The notes under the pieces were generated by a model. That model was not told the origin of the DNA. It did no database searches and saw only the letters and a list, made by a program, of their open reading frames with translations. A DNA stretch of 64,000 bases from an uncultured Clostridia bacterium (GTDB lineage Bacteria; Bacillota; Clostridia; UMGS1810): positions 1-64,000 of the forward strand of contig CAKSTI010000004.1 in the NCBI GenBank assembly GCA_934500705.1, given 5' to 3'. Every line of letters begins with the position of its first letter. The first letter of the stretch is position 1. Position numbers and translations under genes: made by a program. Positions 52,816-61,292 of this stretch are shown in pieces.

Positions 52816-52827
52816 TTCGGTGAAGCA
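52801..52827 (+). other. attR: inner arm plus core
   Basis: Element arm CCTTAAATTACTAATTTC (52801-52818), then core GGTGAAGCA (52819-52827). Joined to the inner left arm it gives a 45-bp site with the core centred. Right of the core is the cotJC 3' end. Confidence 0.82.
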
Positions 52828-52884
52828 CTCCGAATGCTCGAAGAAAAACTCAATTCAAAAAGCAAATATTATATGGGTTCCTAA
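52819..52884 (+). pseudogene. cotJC: cotJC 3' fragment separated by the insertion
   Basis: GGT GAA GCA continues in frame as LRMLEEKLNSKSKYYMGS and TAA (52882-52884). This matches the usual CotJC ending after RFGEA (an amphipathic helix and an aromatic tail) and is exactly what the 5' part at 20277 lacks. It has no start codon or ribosome binding site of its own. A strong terminator follows eight bases after the stop, as expected for the end of the cotJ operon. Confidence 0.9.
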
Positions 52885-52891
52885 CCCTTTT

Positions 52892-52930
52892 AAAAATACG
52901 GCTTGCCCCAATCCGGCAGGCCGTATTTTT
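52892..52930 (+). terminator. Native cotJ operon terminator
   Basis: AAAAATACGGCTTGCC (52892-52907) pairs with GGCAGGCCGTATTTTT (52915-52930), 15 of 16 bases, loop of seven. The T-run makes it active on the plus strand. It follows the split-off cotJC 3' end, which supports the reconstruction. Confidence 0.88.
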
Positions 52931-53002
52931 GTATGTACATTTTATGTACGATGCCCCCCGGCATACTATACCGTATTTTTCTGAAAAATTTGCAAAATAG
53001 AA

Positions 53003-53031
53003 TTGACAATCATATAGAAATGTGCTAAAAT
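53003..53031 (+). promoter_or_regulatory. SigA promoter of the exopolysaccharide locus
   Basis: TTGACA (53003-53008), 17 bases, TAAAAT (53026-53031) preceded by TGC (extended -10). Transcription would begin near 53038, leaving a leader of about 150 bases before the first gene. Confidence 0.82.
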
Positions 53032-53083
53032 TGGTTTGTTTGATAATTAATAGCAGTACGTTTAATCGGCGTGCTTGTGTGTT

Positions 53084-53104
53084 GTGCTCTTATTGAGCGC
53101 TTTT
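53084..53104 (+). promoter_or_regulatory. Possible attenuator hairpin in the exopolysaccharide leader
   Basis: GTGCTC (53084-53089) pairs with GAGCGC (53095-53100, one G-U) and is followed by TTTTAAATTATTATTATTT. A second small hairpin ACAAC-GAAA-GTTGT lies at 53129-53142. Leader terminators overcome by antitermination are known for exopolysaccharide operons, but no antiterminator gene is in this window. Confidence 0.45.
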
Positions 53105-53189
53105 AAATTATTATTATTTAGTTAAATGACAACGAAAGTTGTTTACATTCTTTTTGCACAACAATCTACTTTGAAAAGAGGAAATGTAA

Positions 53190-54317
53190 TTGGATAGAAT
53201 ATGGTTGTCCTCACCCACTATGCACGGCGAGGAACAGGAATTTGTAAAAGAAGCCTTTGACTCTAACTGGGTGGCTCCTCTTGGCGAAAATGTAAATAGG
53301 TTTGAAAAGGAAGTTGCCGCATATGTAGGCTGCGCCGATGCCGCCGCTATGTCTGCCGGCACACACGCACTTCATATGGCATTTAAACTGGCAGGTGTTT
53401 CACACGGCGATGTGGTAATCTGTTCCGATTTAACCTTTGCCGCAACGGTAAACCCGGTAAGCTACTTAGGCGGCGTTCAGGTGTTCGTCGACTCCGAGAG
53501 GGAAACTTGGAATATGAACCCCAAAGCGCTTGAAAAAGCTCTTGAAAAATATAAAGGCAAAGCAAAAGCCGTTGTTGTTGCCAATCTATACGGTACTCCG
53601 GCTAAACTCGACGAAATATGCGATTTGTGCAAAAAGTATGGCGTAACGCTGATTGAGGATGCCGCCGAGTCCCTCTCCGCAACCTACAAAGGCAAGCAGA
53701 CGGGAACGTTCGGCAAATACAACGCAATAAGTTTTAACGGCAATAAAATAATTACTACCTCCGGCGGCGGAATGTTTCTGTCCGACGATGTTGAAGCGGT
53801 AAAAAAGGTCAGATTTTATTCCACACAGTCACGTGACCCCGCTCCCTGGTATCAGCACAGCGAGCTTGGCTACAATTACCGTATGAGTAACATTGTTGCC
53901 GGGATTGGCAGAGGTCAGCTTATACATATTGAGCAGCACCGCAAACTCAAAACCGATATATACAATCGCTACAAAAAAGCATTTGCCGACCTGCCCGTTG
54001 AAATGAACCCCTATCTTGAATGTTCACAGCCGAATTTTTGGCTCAGTTGCATAACGATAAATAAAGACGTTATGGGCAAGGTAACGCCGGAAAAAATCAG
54101 GCTTGCGCTCGAAGATGAAAACATAGAGTCCCGTCCGATATGGAAACCGATGCATATGCAGCCTGTATATGCGGACAGAGATTTTATAACAGTTGACGGC
54201 GACAACGTCGGTGAGGATATTTTTGAACGTGGTCTGTGCCTGCCCTCGGACATAAAAATGACCGAGCAGCAGCAAGACAGAGTAGTTGATACAATTAAGA
54301 GGTGTTTTGATGTATAA
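53190..54317 (+). CDS. DegT/DnrJ/EryC1/StrS aminotransferase (PglE-like)
   Basis: A 375-residue PLP-dependent sugar aminotransferase. Features are NWVAPLGENVNRFEKEVAAY, the cofactor region MSAGTHALHMAFKLAG, VVVANLYGTPAKLDEI, Asp in LIEDAAESL, and the PLP lysine in SFNGNKIITTSGGG. Position-by-position it resembles C4 aminotransferases that make UDP-4-amino-4,6-dideoxy-GlcNAc in bacillosamine pathways. The start is TTG 53190 after AGAGG. First gene of the operon; the 4,6-dehydratase it needs is not in the window. Confidence 0.88.
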   Translation: MDRIWLSSPTMHGEEQEFVKEAFDSNWVAPLGENVNRFEKEVAAYVGCADAAAMSAGTHALHMAFKLAGVSHGDVVICSDLTFAATVNPVSYLGGVQVFVDSERETWNMNPKALEKALEKYKGKAKAVVVANLYGTPAKLDEICDLCKKYGVTLIEDAAESLSATYKGKQTGTFGKYNAISFNGNKIITTSGGGMFLSDDVEAVKKVRFYSTQSRDPAPWYQHSELGYNYRMSNIVAGIGRGQLIHIEQHRKLKTDIYNRYKKAFADLPVEMNPYLECSQPNFWLSCITINKDVMGKVTPEKIRLALEDENIESRPIWKPMHMQPVYADRDFITVDGDNVGEDIFERGLCLPSDIKMTEQQQDRVVDTIKRCFDV

Positions 54318-54990
54318 AAATTACGTTAAACGCCTTGCGGATATTGTCTGCGCCCTTGCGGCACTCTCGGTGTTCTGCTGGCTGTATGCGATAGTTGCAC
54401 TGCTTGTTAGGATAAACCTCGGCTCGCCGATTTTATTCAAGCAACCACGTCCCGGAAAAGACGAAAAGATATTTTATTTGTATAAATTTCGTACAATGAC
54501 CGATAAAAGAGATACCGACGGCAACTTATTGCCGGACAGCGTAAGGCTGACTAAATTCGGAAAGCTGCTCAGAGCGACGAGCCTTGACGAATTGCCGGAG
54601 GCTATAAATATTTTAAAAGGCGATATGAGCGTTGTCGGCCCTCGCCCGCTCCTCGTGCGCAGTATGCTTTTTATGACGCCTGAGCAGCGCAAACGTCACA
54701 CTGTAAGACCCGGTCTTACGGGGCTTGCGCAGATAAATGGCAGAAACGGTATAACGTGGGAACAAAAACTTAGCTACGACCTTAAATACGTAGAAAAAAT
54801 ATCGTTTTTCAAAGATGTTAAAATAGTCCTGCTGACGGTGTGGTCTGCATTTGTAAAGCACGACGGTATATCCCAGGAAGGTATGGACACATATGAAGAT
54901 TTGGGTGATTGGCTCTTACATAGCGGAAAATTAGACCAACAAACATACGATGAAATCGTACGTAAATCTAAGAAAATGCTTAATGTGTAG
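54310..54990 (+). CDS. Initiating undecaprenyl-phosphate sugar-phosphate transferase (PglC-like)
   Basis: A 226-residue monotopic bacterial sugar transferase. An N-terminal re-entrant hydrophobic helix (about 10-35) is followed by FKQPRPGKDEKIFYLYKFRTM, LRATSLDELPEAINILKGDM, VVGPRPLL, RKHTVRPGLTGLAQ-like and NGRNGITWEQKL segments. It loads the first sugar phosphate on undecaprenyl phosphate. ATG 54310 overlaps the aminotransferase stop by eight bases with GAGGTG upstream. Confidence 0.93.
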   Translation: MYKNYVKRLADIVCALAALSVFCWLYAIVALLVRINLGSPILFKQPRPGKDEKIFYLYKFRTMTDKRDTDGNLLPDSVRLTKFGKLLRATSLDELPEAINILKGDMSVVGPRPLLVRSMLFMTPEQRKRHTVRPGLTGLAQINGRNGITWEQKLSYDLKYVEKISFFKDVKIVLLTVWSAFVKHDGISQEGMDTYEDLGDWLLHSGKLDQQTYDEIVRKSKKMLNV

Positions 54991-55009
54991 GAAATGGGTT
55001 TGATACACG

Positions 55010-55627
55010 ATGTATGATTTAATAATAATCGGCGCAAACGGACACGGGAAGGTAATTGCCGACATAGCCGAAAAAAACGGATATTCAAATATCGCTTTTT
55101 TAGATGATAATTCAGATATTTTCATCTGTGGCGAATACAACATTATAGGAAAATGCTCTGATGCAGTAAAATACAAAAGTTCTGAATTCATTGTCGGAAT
55201 TGGCAACACAAACTCTCGCCGTAAAATTCAGAAATTACTCACGCAAAGTAATTTGAATGTGGTTTCACTCTTTCACCCGGCCGCTGTTATCTCAAAAACG
55301 GCTCGGATTGGTAATGGAACCGTAGTAATGGCAGGTGCCGTCATAAATCCATATGTAAAAATTGGTTCCGGTTGCATAATAAATACGTGCGCATCAGTCG
55401 ACCACGATTGCGTTATTGGCGATTATGTCCATATCTCTGTCGGCGCACACGTTGCAGGTACCGTGAAAATCGGCGACAACACTTGGATAGGCGCTGGTGC
55501 AACAGTGAGTAACAATATAGAAATAACAAATGACTGTACGATTGGTGCAGGCGCCACCGTTGTATGCGACATAGAAAATTCTGGCACATACATAGGCATA
55601 CCCGCAAAAAATATTTCACGAATTTAA
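55010..55627 (+). CDS. Sugar O/N-acetyltransferase (PglD/NeuD-like)
   Basis: 205 residues. The N-terminal nucleotide-sugar pocket is LIIIGANGHGKVIADIAEKNG, and the C-terminal left-handed beta-helix has hexapeptide repeats (IGNGTVVMAGAVINPYVKIG and later) with catalytic His in CASVDHDCVIGDYVHIS. With the preceding aminotransferase and transferase it completes a PglE-PglC-PglD set, so acetylation of a UDP-4-amino sugar is likely. From here on the DNA is visibly more AT-rich. Confidence 0.88.
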   Translation: MYDLIIIGANGHGKVIADIAEKNGYSNIAFLDDNSDIFICGEYNIIGKCSDAVKYKSSEFIVGIGNTNSRRKIQKLLTQSNLNVVSLFHPAAVISKTARIGNGTVVMAGAVINPYVKIGSGCIINTCASVDHDCVIGDYVHISVGAHVAGTVKIGDNTWIGAGATVSNNIEITNDCTIGAGATVVCDIENSGTYIGIPAKNISRI

Positions 55628-55647
55628 AACGATAAAGGTAGTAAGTT

Positions 55648-56754
55648 ATGAAAATACTGTACGTTTCAACAATAGGAATAACAATGGGATTTTTTAAAAA
55701 CTTCATAAAAAAGCTGCTTGATGACGGTCACATTGTTGACATTGCAACTAATACAACAGACAGCAAAGTACCTGAATGCTACCGTGATTGGCATTGCAAA
55801 ATATATCGTATCGACACCTCACGTTCTCCGCTTAGTACAGGTAATATTAAGGCTATTCGCCAAATAAGAGATATTGTGCGAGAAAACAGCTACGACATTG
55901 TACACTGTCACACTCCTATTGCTTCTATTTGTACTAGGCTCGCTTGCAGAAAAGCAAGAAAACACGGCACAAAAGTTATATACACCGCACACGGATTTCA
56001 TTTTTATAAAGGCGCACCGCTTAAAAACTGGTTGTTGTTTTATCCTGCCGAAAAATTGTGCGCACATTTTACAGACACATTAATTACAATAAATCAAGAA
56101 GATTACAATCTCGCACGCAAAAAAATGAAGGCAAAAAGTGTTGAGTATGTTCCGGGAGTTGGCGTTGACACCTCGAAATTTGCCAATGTTGAAATTGACC
56201 GTGATAAAAAAAGACAAGAACTTGACATTCCGGTTGATAAAAAGTTGCTAATTTCAATAGGCGAACTAAACGAGAATAAAAATCACGAAACTATAATTCG
56301 TGCATTGCAAGACATTAAAGATGTTTGTTACATCGTCGTTGGCAAAGGTGATAAGCAACAAATACTTGAAAAATTAATTGGCGATTTAGATATGTCAGAC
56401 CGTGTTTTTCTCTTGGGTTACAGACAAGATATAGGTGAACTTTTAAAAATGTCCGATTTGTTTGCTTTCCCCTCATACCGTGAGGGGTTGTCGGTGTCTG
56501 TGATGGAAGCAATGTCATCAGGTCTGCCGGTGGTGTGCAGCAACATTCGTGGTAACTGCGACTTAATAGACGAAAACGGCGGCGTACTTTTTGACCCACA
56601 TAATGTTGATGATTGCAAAAATGCGATAACAAAAGCGTTAAATAGAAATATGACCGATATGGGCGAATACAATCAATCAAAAGTAAACGCCTTTGGTTAT
56701 GAAAAGGTACATAATAAGATGGAAAAAATATACTCAACTGTTTTGGAGAATTAA
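55648..56754 (+). CDS. GT4-family glycosyltransferase
   Basis: A 368-residue GT-B retaining glycosyltransferase. It has an N-terminal Rossmann half (ILYVSTIGITMGFFKNFIKK, DIVHCHTPIASICTRLA, IYTAHGFHFYKGAP) and a C-terminal half with ISIGELNENKNHETII, the ExxExxE-like motif SYREGLSVSVMEAMSSGLPVV and a terminal helix. It resembles PglA/EpsD-like enzymes that add the second sugar of a lipid-linked unit. Confidence 0.9.
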   Translation: MKILYVSTIGITMGFFKNFIKKLLDDGHIVDIATNTTDSKVPECYRDWHCKIYRIDTSRSPLSTGNIKAIRQIRDIVRENSYDIVHCHTPIASICTRLACRKARKHGTKVIYTAHGFHFYKGAPLKNWLLFYPAEKLCAHFTDTLITINQEDYNLARKKMKAKSVEYVPGVGVDTSKFANVEIDRDKKRQELDIPVDKKLLISIGELNENKNHETIIRALQDIKDVCYIVVGKGDKQQILEKLIGDLDMSDRVFLLGYRQDIGELLKMSDLFAFPSYREGLSVSVMEAMSSGLPVVCSNIRGNCDLIDENGGVLFDPHNVDDCKNAITKALNRNMTDMGEYNQSKVNAFGYEKVHNKMEKIYSTVLEN

Positions 56755-56755
56755 A

Positions 56756-57754
56756 ATGAAAAATAGCGTATTGTTCAGCGTAATAATCCCAGTATATAAT
56801 ATTGAAAACTATATAGATAAATGTGTGAATAGTGTTTTGAAACAAAACTTTGATGATTATGAAATTATTCTTGTTGATGATGGTTCTATTGATAAAAGCC
56901 CTGTAATCTGTGATAAATACAAGGAAACAAGTAATAAAGTCAAAGTTATACATAAGAAAAATGAAGGTGTTTCTGCTGCAAGATATGATGGCATCAAATT
57001 TGCAAATGGCAAATATATACTTTGCATTGACGGCGACGATTGGATAACCACGGATTGCCTCAATCATATTGCCAAATTGATTTCCGAAACAAATGCTGAG
57101 ATTGTATGTTACGGAATGTATACCGAGACTCAAAAAGGTTATATTCCTAACAGATTTGATTACCGGGAAGGTTTCTATGATAAAAGGGACATTATTAATG
57201 AAATTTTCCCCTATTTGATACAACAAAAAAATGCAACCTACTTTCCGCCGAGTTTATGCTGTAAAGCCATTAAAATTGAATTGCTAAAAAAATATATGCT
57301 TGTAAACCCACTTGCAACTATTGGAGAGGACGGAGCCACAGTTATACCTTGCGTCTATAATGCAGCTTCCCTATACATAACGCAAAGACATTTCTATTAT
57401 TATAGGTATAATGACAATTCTGCAACAAAATCTAAATCAGCATTTAATTGGAAGTGGCCTCAAATTGTTTCTGAACATATTTCAAACAACATTGATATTG
57501 ATTTTGGCGATTTCAGAGAGCAATTATGCAGAAAAACTACTCACGATGTTTTTTCTGTTGTTGCGTCTCAATTTTACAGAAACGAGCCATATAAAACGAT
57601 TGTTAGAGATATTAGCTGCCATTTAGACACAACCAAGCTGTATGCCGACTCCATATTGGATTGTTCGTTCAAAAATTCAATAAAGGCATTTTTGATGACA
57701 TTAGCGTTGAGAAGGCGGCTCTATTTCTTGATTTATCTGTATTCTAAACGTTAA
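56756..57754 (+). CDS. GT2-family glycosyltransferase
   Basis: A 332-residue GT-A enzyme: FSVIIPVYNIENYIDKCVNS at the start, IILVDDGSIDKSP, and the metal-binding ILCIDGDDWIT (DxD) near residue 85. Two thirds of the protein is C-terminal to the GT-A core. ATG 56756 has GGAG eight bases upstream and directly follows the previous stop. Confidence 0.9.
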   Translation: MKNSVLFSVIIPVYNIENYIDKCVNSVLKQNFDDYEIILVDDGSIDKSPVICDKYKETSNKVKVIHKKNEGVSAARYDGIKFANGKYILCIDGDDWITTDCLNHIAKLISETNAEIVCYGMYTETQKGYIPNRFDYREGFYDKRDIINEIFPYLIQQKNATYFPPSLCCKAIKIELLKKYMLVNPLATIGEDGATVIPCVYNAASLYITQRHFYYYRYNDNSATKSKSAFNWKWPQIVSEHISNNIDIDFGDFREQLCRKTTHDVFSVVASQFYRNEPYKTIVRDISCHLDTTKLYADSILDCSFKNSIKAFLMTLALRRRLYFLIYLYSKR

Positions 57755-57769
57755 TAGGGGGAGTCGTAT

Positions 57770-59038
57770 ATGTATATTATGCTATACCTTTTTTTATTAA
57801 GTGTTTTAATACTGCTTGCGTATAACAAATTTCATAGTTTTTTTAATTTTGTTAGTGTATTTTCAGGAATATGGTTCATATTTGGGATAATTTCTTGTTT
57901 AGGTATGTATGGTATGCGCAAGCCATCGCTAACCACACATATATGTGTGTGGTTGTTTGTTGTGTCTGTAAGCTGTCTGTTTCTGATGTTTTGCAAAAAC
58001 GAAAGCAGAGCACTAAAAGATATATCCCATTTATCAGTTAGAAATGGAAAAACAATGTGTATTTTAACCTATATTCTACTCTTACCATTGTTTATTAAGA
58101 TACTTAACAAGTATATTCAAACCGGTAATTTTTCAGAGGTTAGATTATACTATTTCAGCGGAACCGTTTTTAACTCTATGATACAAGATATGTTACTCAG
58201 GACGTTTCCGATAGGTATGCTTGAAGCACTCGTTATTTACTATGTATTTCTTTCATTTGATAAACATCAACACAAACTATTACTATACGCTGTATTTAAT
58301 TCGTTATTAATTACGTTTATTAATGGCGGACGATATGGAATAATGTTGTTAATCTACTCCATTGTCATACTTCTGATGACCAACAATTTCAAAATAAACA
58401 AACTAACCATTATTCGAAAATACAAAAAAAGAATTAGAAATATTGCTGTTTTGTCAACGGGAATTATGTTTTTGATAACGGCTATCAGAGGGCAAGCGGT
58501 ACTTAAAAGTATCGTTATGTACTTTTCCGGTAGTTTGTCCTACTTGGACTACATAATATCAAATCCGTCCATATTTGCACTGGACAAGCCGACAAATGGA
58601 TATTTAACTTTTGGCGTAGTTACAGAGCCAATCGTTTTAATTATGAAAACTATGGGACTAACCTCTATAAAGGTACCCTCCTATGAATTCAATATATACT
58701 GTCAGCAGTATTATAACATTGGCACTGGTACAAAAGAAGTACTAATAAATGCCAATACATCTATCATTTACTATTTTTTGAGAGACTTTGGAATTTTGGG
58801 AATATTTATAGGGGCAATATTTGTAAGCTCAGCCACAATTTACGCATACAATAATTGGAAATCAAGAGGAAATAAATTTTATGGTATGATATTTGTCTAT
58901 ATGTGTTATACACTGTTTAACAGTCTTATGACCTATCAATTTTTTGGTACGATGCCATTGTTTATTTTCTTTACATTGTATTTATTAAACGGCCATACAA
59001 ACCACACAAAATCACACAATAGGGGGATAGCCATATGA
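57770..59038 (+). CDS. Wzy-like oligosaccharide repeat-unit polymerase
   Basis: A 422-residue membrane protein with about 11-12 hydrophobic helices and a larger extracytoplasmic loop (about 275-325). Sequence conservation in this family is low, so the call rests on topology, motifs such as FINGGRYGIMLLIYSI, and position between glycosyltransferases and the flippase. It would join lipid-linked repeat units outside the membrane. It overlaps the next gene by four bases. Confidence 0.8.
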   Translation: MYIMLYLFLLSVLILLAYNKFHSFFNFVSVFSGIWFIFGIISCLGMYGMRKPSLTTHICVWLFVVSVSCLFLMFCKNESRALKDISHLSVRNGKTMCILTYILLLPLFIKILNKYIQTGNFSEVRLYYFSGTVFNSMIQDMLLRTFPIGMLEALVIYYVFLSFDKHQHKLLLYAVFNSLLITFINGGRYGIMLLIYSIVILLMTNNFKINKLTIIRKYKKRIRNIAVLSTGIMFLITAIRGQAVLKSIVMYFSGSLSYLDYIISNPSIFALDKPTNGYLTFGVVTEPIVLIMKTMGLTSIKVPSYEFNIYCQQYYNIGTGTKEVLINANTSIIYYFLRDFGILGIFIGAIFVSSATIYAYNNWKSRGNKFYGMIFVYMCYTLFNSLMTYQFFGTMPLFIFFTLYLLNGHTNHTKSHNRGIAI

Positions 59039-59964
59039 ACGAATTAGTATCCATTATAGTACCGATTTATAAAGTAGAGGCATATATAAAAAAATGCATA
59101 TCAAGTATATTAAATCAAACTTATGGCAATTTTGAATTACTATTAATTGATGACGGCTCACCGGATAATTGTGGGTTAATTTGTGATGAATTTGCAAAAA
59201 AGGATAGTCGCATCAAAGTTTTCCACAAAACCAACGGCGGACTTTCCGATGCAAGAAATTTCGGGTTAAAAAATGCAACAGGAACGGTAATCAGCTTTAT
59301 AGATGGAGATGATTGCATAGATAAATTATTCTTAGAACTGATGTTAAAGGCAATGAACAACACAAAATGCGAAATTGTTGAGTGCCGCTCAGTGAAATTT
59401 GGAGAGATAGATGAACCACTACCCAAGTACAAAAATGGCTTTTCTGTATATTCATCAAAAAGATGGCTTACAGAAACTAATTTGGGAAATTTCATTTCCT
59501 GTGCCGTATGGAACAAACTATACAGAAAAGATTTGTTTGAAAATGTATTGTTCCCGGTAAACCGCCACTATGAAGATGAGGCAACCACGTACAAGGTTAT
59601 CTATAAAGCAAAAAAGATAGTTAGACTGAACTCCGCGCTATATTTTTACAGGCAAAGAGAAGGCAGTATTACCCAGTCGGGATTATCAGAAAAGGAAATT
59701 TCCGAAAAAATTTTAGCATTAGAGGAAAAATGTGAATACTTTGAAAAAAACAACGAATTTGATATAGCCTGCTTTTCATATTCAAAATTAGCAGTATTTA
59801 TGGTTCAAAATTTTCAGAAAATAGAAAAATCAAAATGCACTGTTTGGTATTCTTATATTTTAAAAATCTTTTCCAAGACTATAAAATGTGCCTCTGTGCC
59901 CATTAAATACAAATTGTACATTTTTCTTTTTTTGATTTTTAATTATGGTGTTAACAGGCAGTAA
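59035..59964 (+). CDS. GT2-family glycosyltransferase
   Basis: A 309-residue GT-A enzyme with VSIIVPIYKVEAYIKKCISS, LLIDDGSPDNCGLICDEFAKK (shown in part), VFHKTNGGLSDARNFG and the DxD motif ISFIDGDDCID near residue 90. It is distinct from the other GT2 in its C-terminal half. Four-base ATGA overlap with the polymerase. Confidence 0.92.
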   Translation: MNELVSIIVPIYKVEAYIKKCISSILNQTYGNFELLLIDDGSPDNCGLICDEFAKKDSRIKVFHKTNGGLSDARNFGLKNATGTVISFIDGDDCIDKLFLELMLKAMNNTKCEIVECRSVKFGEIDEPLPKYKNGFSVYSSKRWLTETNLGNFISCAVWNKLYRKDLFENVLFPVNRHYEDEATTYKVIYKAKKIVRLNSALYFYRQREGSITQSGLSEKEISEKILALEEKCEYFEKNNEFDIACFSYSKLAVFMVQNFQKIEKSKCTVWYSYILKIFSKTIKCASVPIKYKLYIFLFLIFNYGVNRQ

Positions 59965-59984
59965 TAAGTATTTGGAGAATAGAT

Positions 59985-61271
59985 ATGTTCAGCAATAAAA
60001 TTTTAAAAAATGCCTCTTGGATAATCTGTTGCAAAATAGCGCAATCTGCTCTGTCATTTTTAATAACAGTTTTAACTGCACGTTATTTCGGACCATCTAA
60101 CTATGGTCTCATAAATTATGCAGCAGCTGTTGTTGCATTTGTTGCACCTGTTGTCCAACTTGGTCTCAACAATATACAAGTACAGGAAATTGTTGATGAA
60201 CCCAATAAAGAGGGTGAAATAATCGGCACTACCTTATCTATGAGTTTGATTTCGGCAGTATTCTGTATTATCGGAGTTATATCATTTTCGGCTATTGCAA
60301 ACAAATCCGAAACAGATACAATAGTTGTATGCGCACTATATAGTATGATTTTACTGTTTCAGAGCGCCGAATTGCTTCAATACTGGTTTCAGGCAAAATA
60401 TTTATCAAAGTATTCATCAATAACGGCGCTTATCGCCTTTGCCATTGTGACGCTATACAAAATATTTTTGCTTGCTACACGAAAGAGCATATACTTTTTT
60501 GCGGTATCAAATGCTATTGACTATGTAATAATAACATTTGCTTTGCTTGCTATATACAAAAAACTCGGTGGAAAAAGATTACAATTTTCCGTTGAACGTG
60601 CAAAAAAGATGTTTGCTAAGAGTAAGTATTATATCGTTGCCAATATGATGATTGCAATATTCTCACAAACCGACAGAATTATGCTAAAATCAATGATTAA
60701 TGATACAGCAACCGGTCTTTATTCTGCTGCAATATCTTGCGCAAGCGTCGCAGGTTTTGTATATGCCGCAATAATTGACTCATATAGACCGACAATTTTT
60801 ATAAATTACAAATCATCAAAAACTTCATTTGAAAACAGTATGGTGCAATTATACGCTATTATTATATACTTATCCGCTCTATATTGCATTGCCGTGGTTG
60901 TCTTTGCCGAACCTGTTATAAAAATTATATATGGAAATGCCTTTTTAGATGCTGTCCCTCCGCTGAGAATTGCCGTTTGGTATTCAACTTTTTCCTATCT
61001 CGGAATGGCAAGAAATGTTTGGATTTTAGCGGAAGGGAGGCAAAGGTACCTTTGGATAATTAACCTATCCGGCGCATTGGGCAACATTCTTATTAACTAT
61101 ACATTAATACCGATAATTGGTGTTTCAGGGGCAGCGGTAGCATCGCTATTAACGCAGTTTTTTGCAAATATTGTAGTCTCGTACATAATATCTGACACAA
61201 GACGCAGCGTTGTTTTGATGTTTAGAGCACTTAATCCAAAAATAATATATAACTTGTTTAAAAAGATATAA
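59985..61271 (+). CDS. Wzx-like polysaccharide flippase
   Basis: A 428-residue polytopic membrane protein (about 12-14 helices) of the PST/MOP family: NASWIICCKIAQSALSFLIT at the N-terminus, ARYFGPSNYGLINYA, and QTDRIMLKSMINDTATGLYS mid-protein. It translocates the undecaprenyl-linked repeat unit. TTTGGAG precedes ATG 59985. Confidence 0.9.
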   Translation: MFSNKILKNASWIICCKIAQSALSFLITVLTARYFGPSNYGLINYAAAVVAFVAPVVQLGLNNIQVQEIVDEPNKEGEIIGTTLSMSLISAVFCIIGVISFSAIANKSETDTIVVCALYSMILLFQSAELLQYWFQAKYLSKYSSITALIAFAIVTLYKIFLLATRKSIYFFAVSNAIDYVIITFALLAIYKKLGGKRLQFSVERAKKMFAKSKYYIVANMMIAIFSQTDRIMLKSMINDTATGLYSAAISCASVAGFVYAAIIDSYRPTIFINYKSSKTSFENSMVQLYAIIIYLSALYCIAVVVFAEPVIKIIYGNAFLDAVPPLRIAVWYSTFSYLGMARNVWILAEGRQRYLWIINLSGALGNILINYTLIPIIGVSGAAVASLLTQFFANIVVSYIISDTRRSVVLMFRALNPKIIYNLFKKI

Positions 61272-61292
61272 ATATTCAAGGAGGAAAATAAA

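Larger units (their letters stand above)
20796..52827. mobile_element. 32-kb integrative element inserted in cotJC (skin-like intervening element)
   Basis: It is bounded by a nine-base direct repeat GGTGAAGCA (20796-20804 and 52819-52827) that lies inside split cotJC; unit length is 32,023 bp. The inner ends carry inverted arms (CCTTAAATTA at 52801 and TAATTTAAGG at 20813) that form a symmetric attP when joined. A large serine recombinase is 1.8 kb from the right end, with a small ORF, a duplicated-domain protein and a truncated primase. The remaining cargo is a polysaccharide-utilization locus, a two-component system, a FAD/EEP pair and a HipA-like kinase. No conjugation or phage structural genes are seen. 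By analogy with skin and SPbeta, excision in the sporulating mother cell is predicted. Confidence 0.88.

Noticed and set aside
52724..52984. An 86-codon plus-strand frame spanning attR and the terminator
   Set aside because: It has no ribosome binding site and crosses the cotJC 3' end in a different frame and the terminator hairpin. The in-frame CotJC reading explains the sequence better.
56315..57226. A 303-codon minus-strand frame across two glycosyltransferase genes
   Set aside because: Low-complexity antisense reading of AT-rich DNA, without a start signal or recognizable family.
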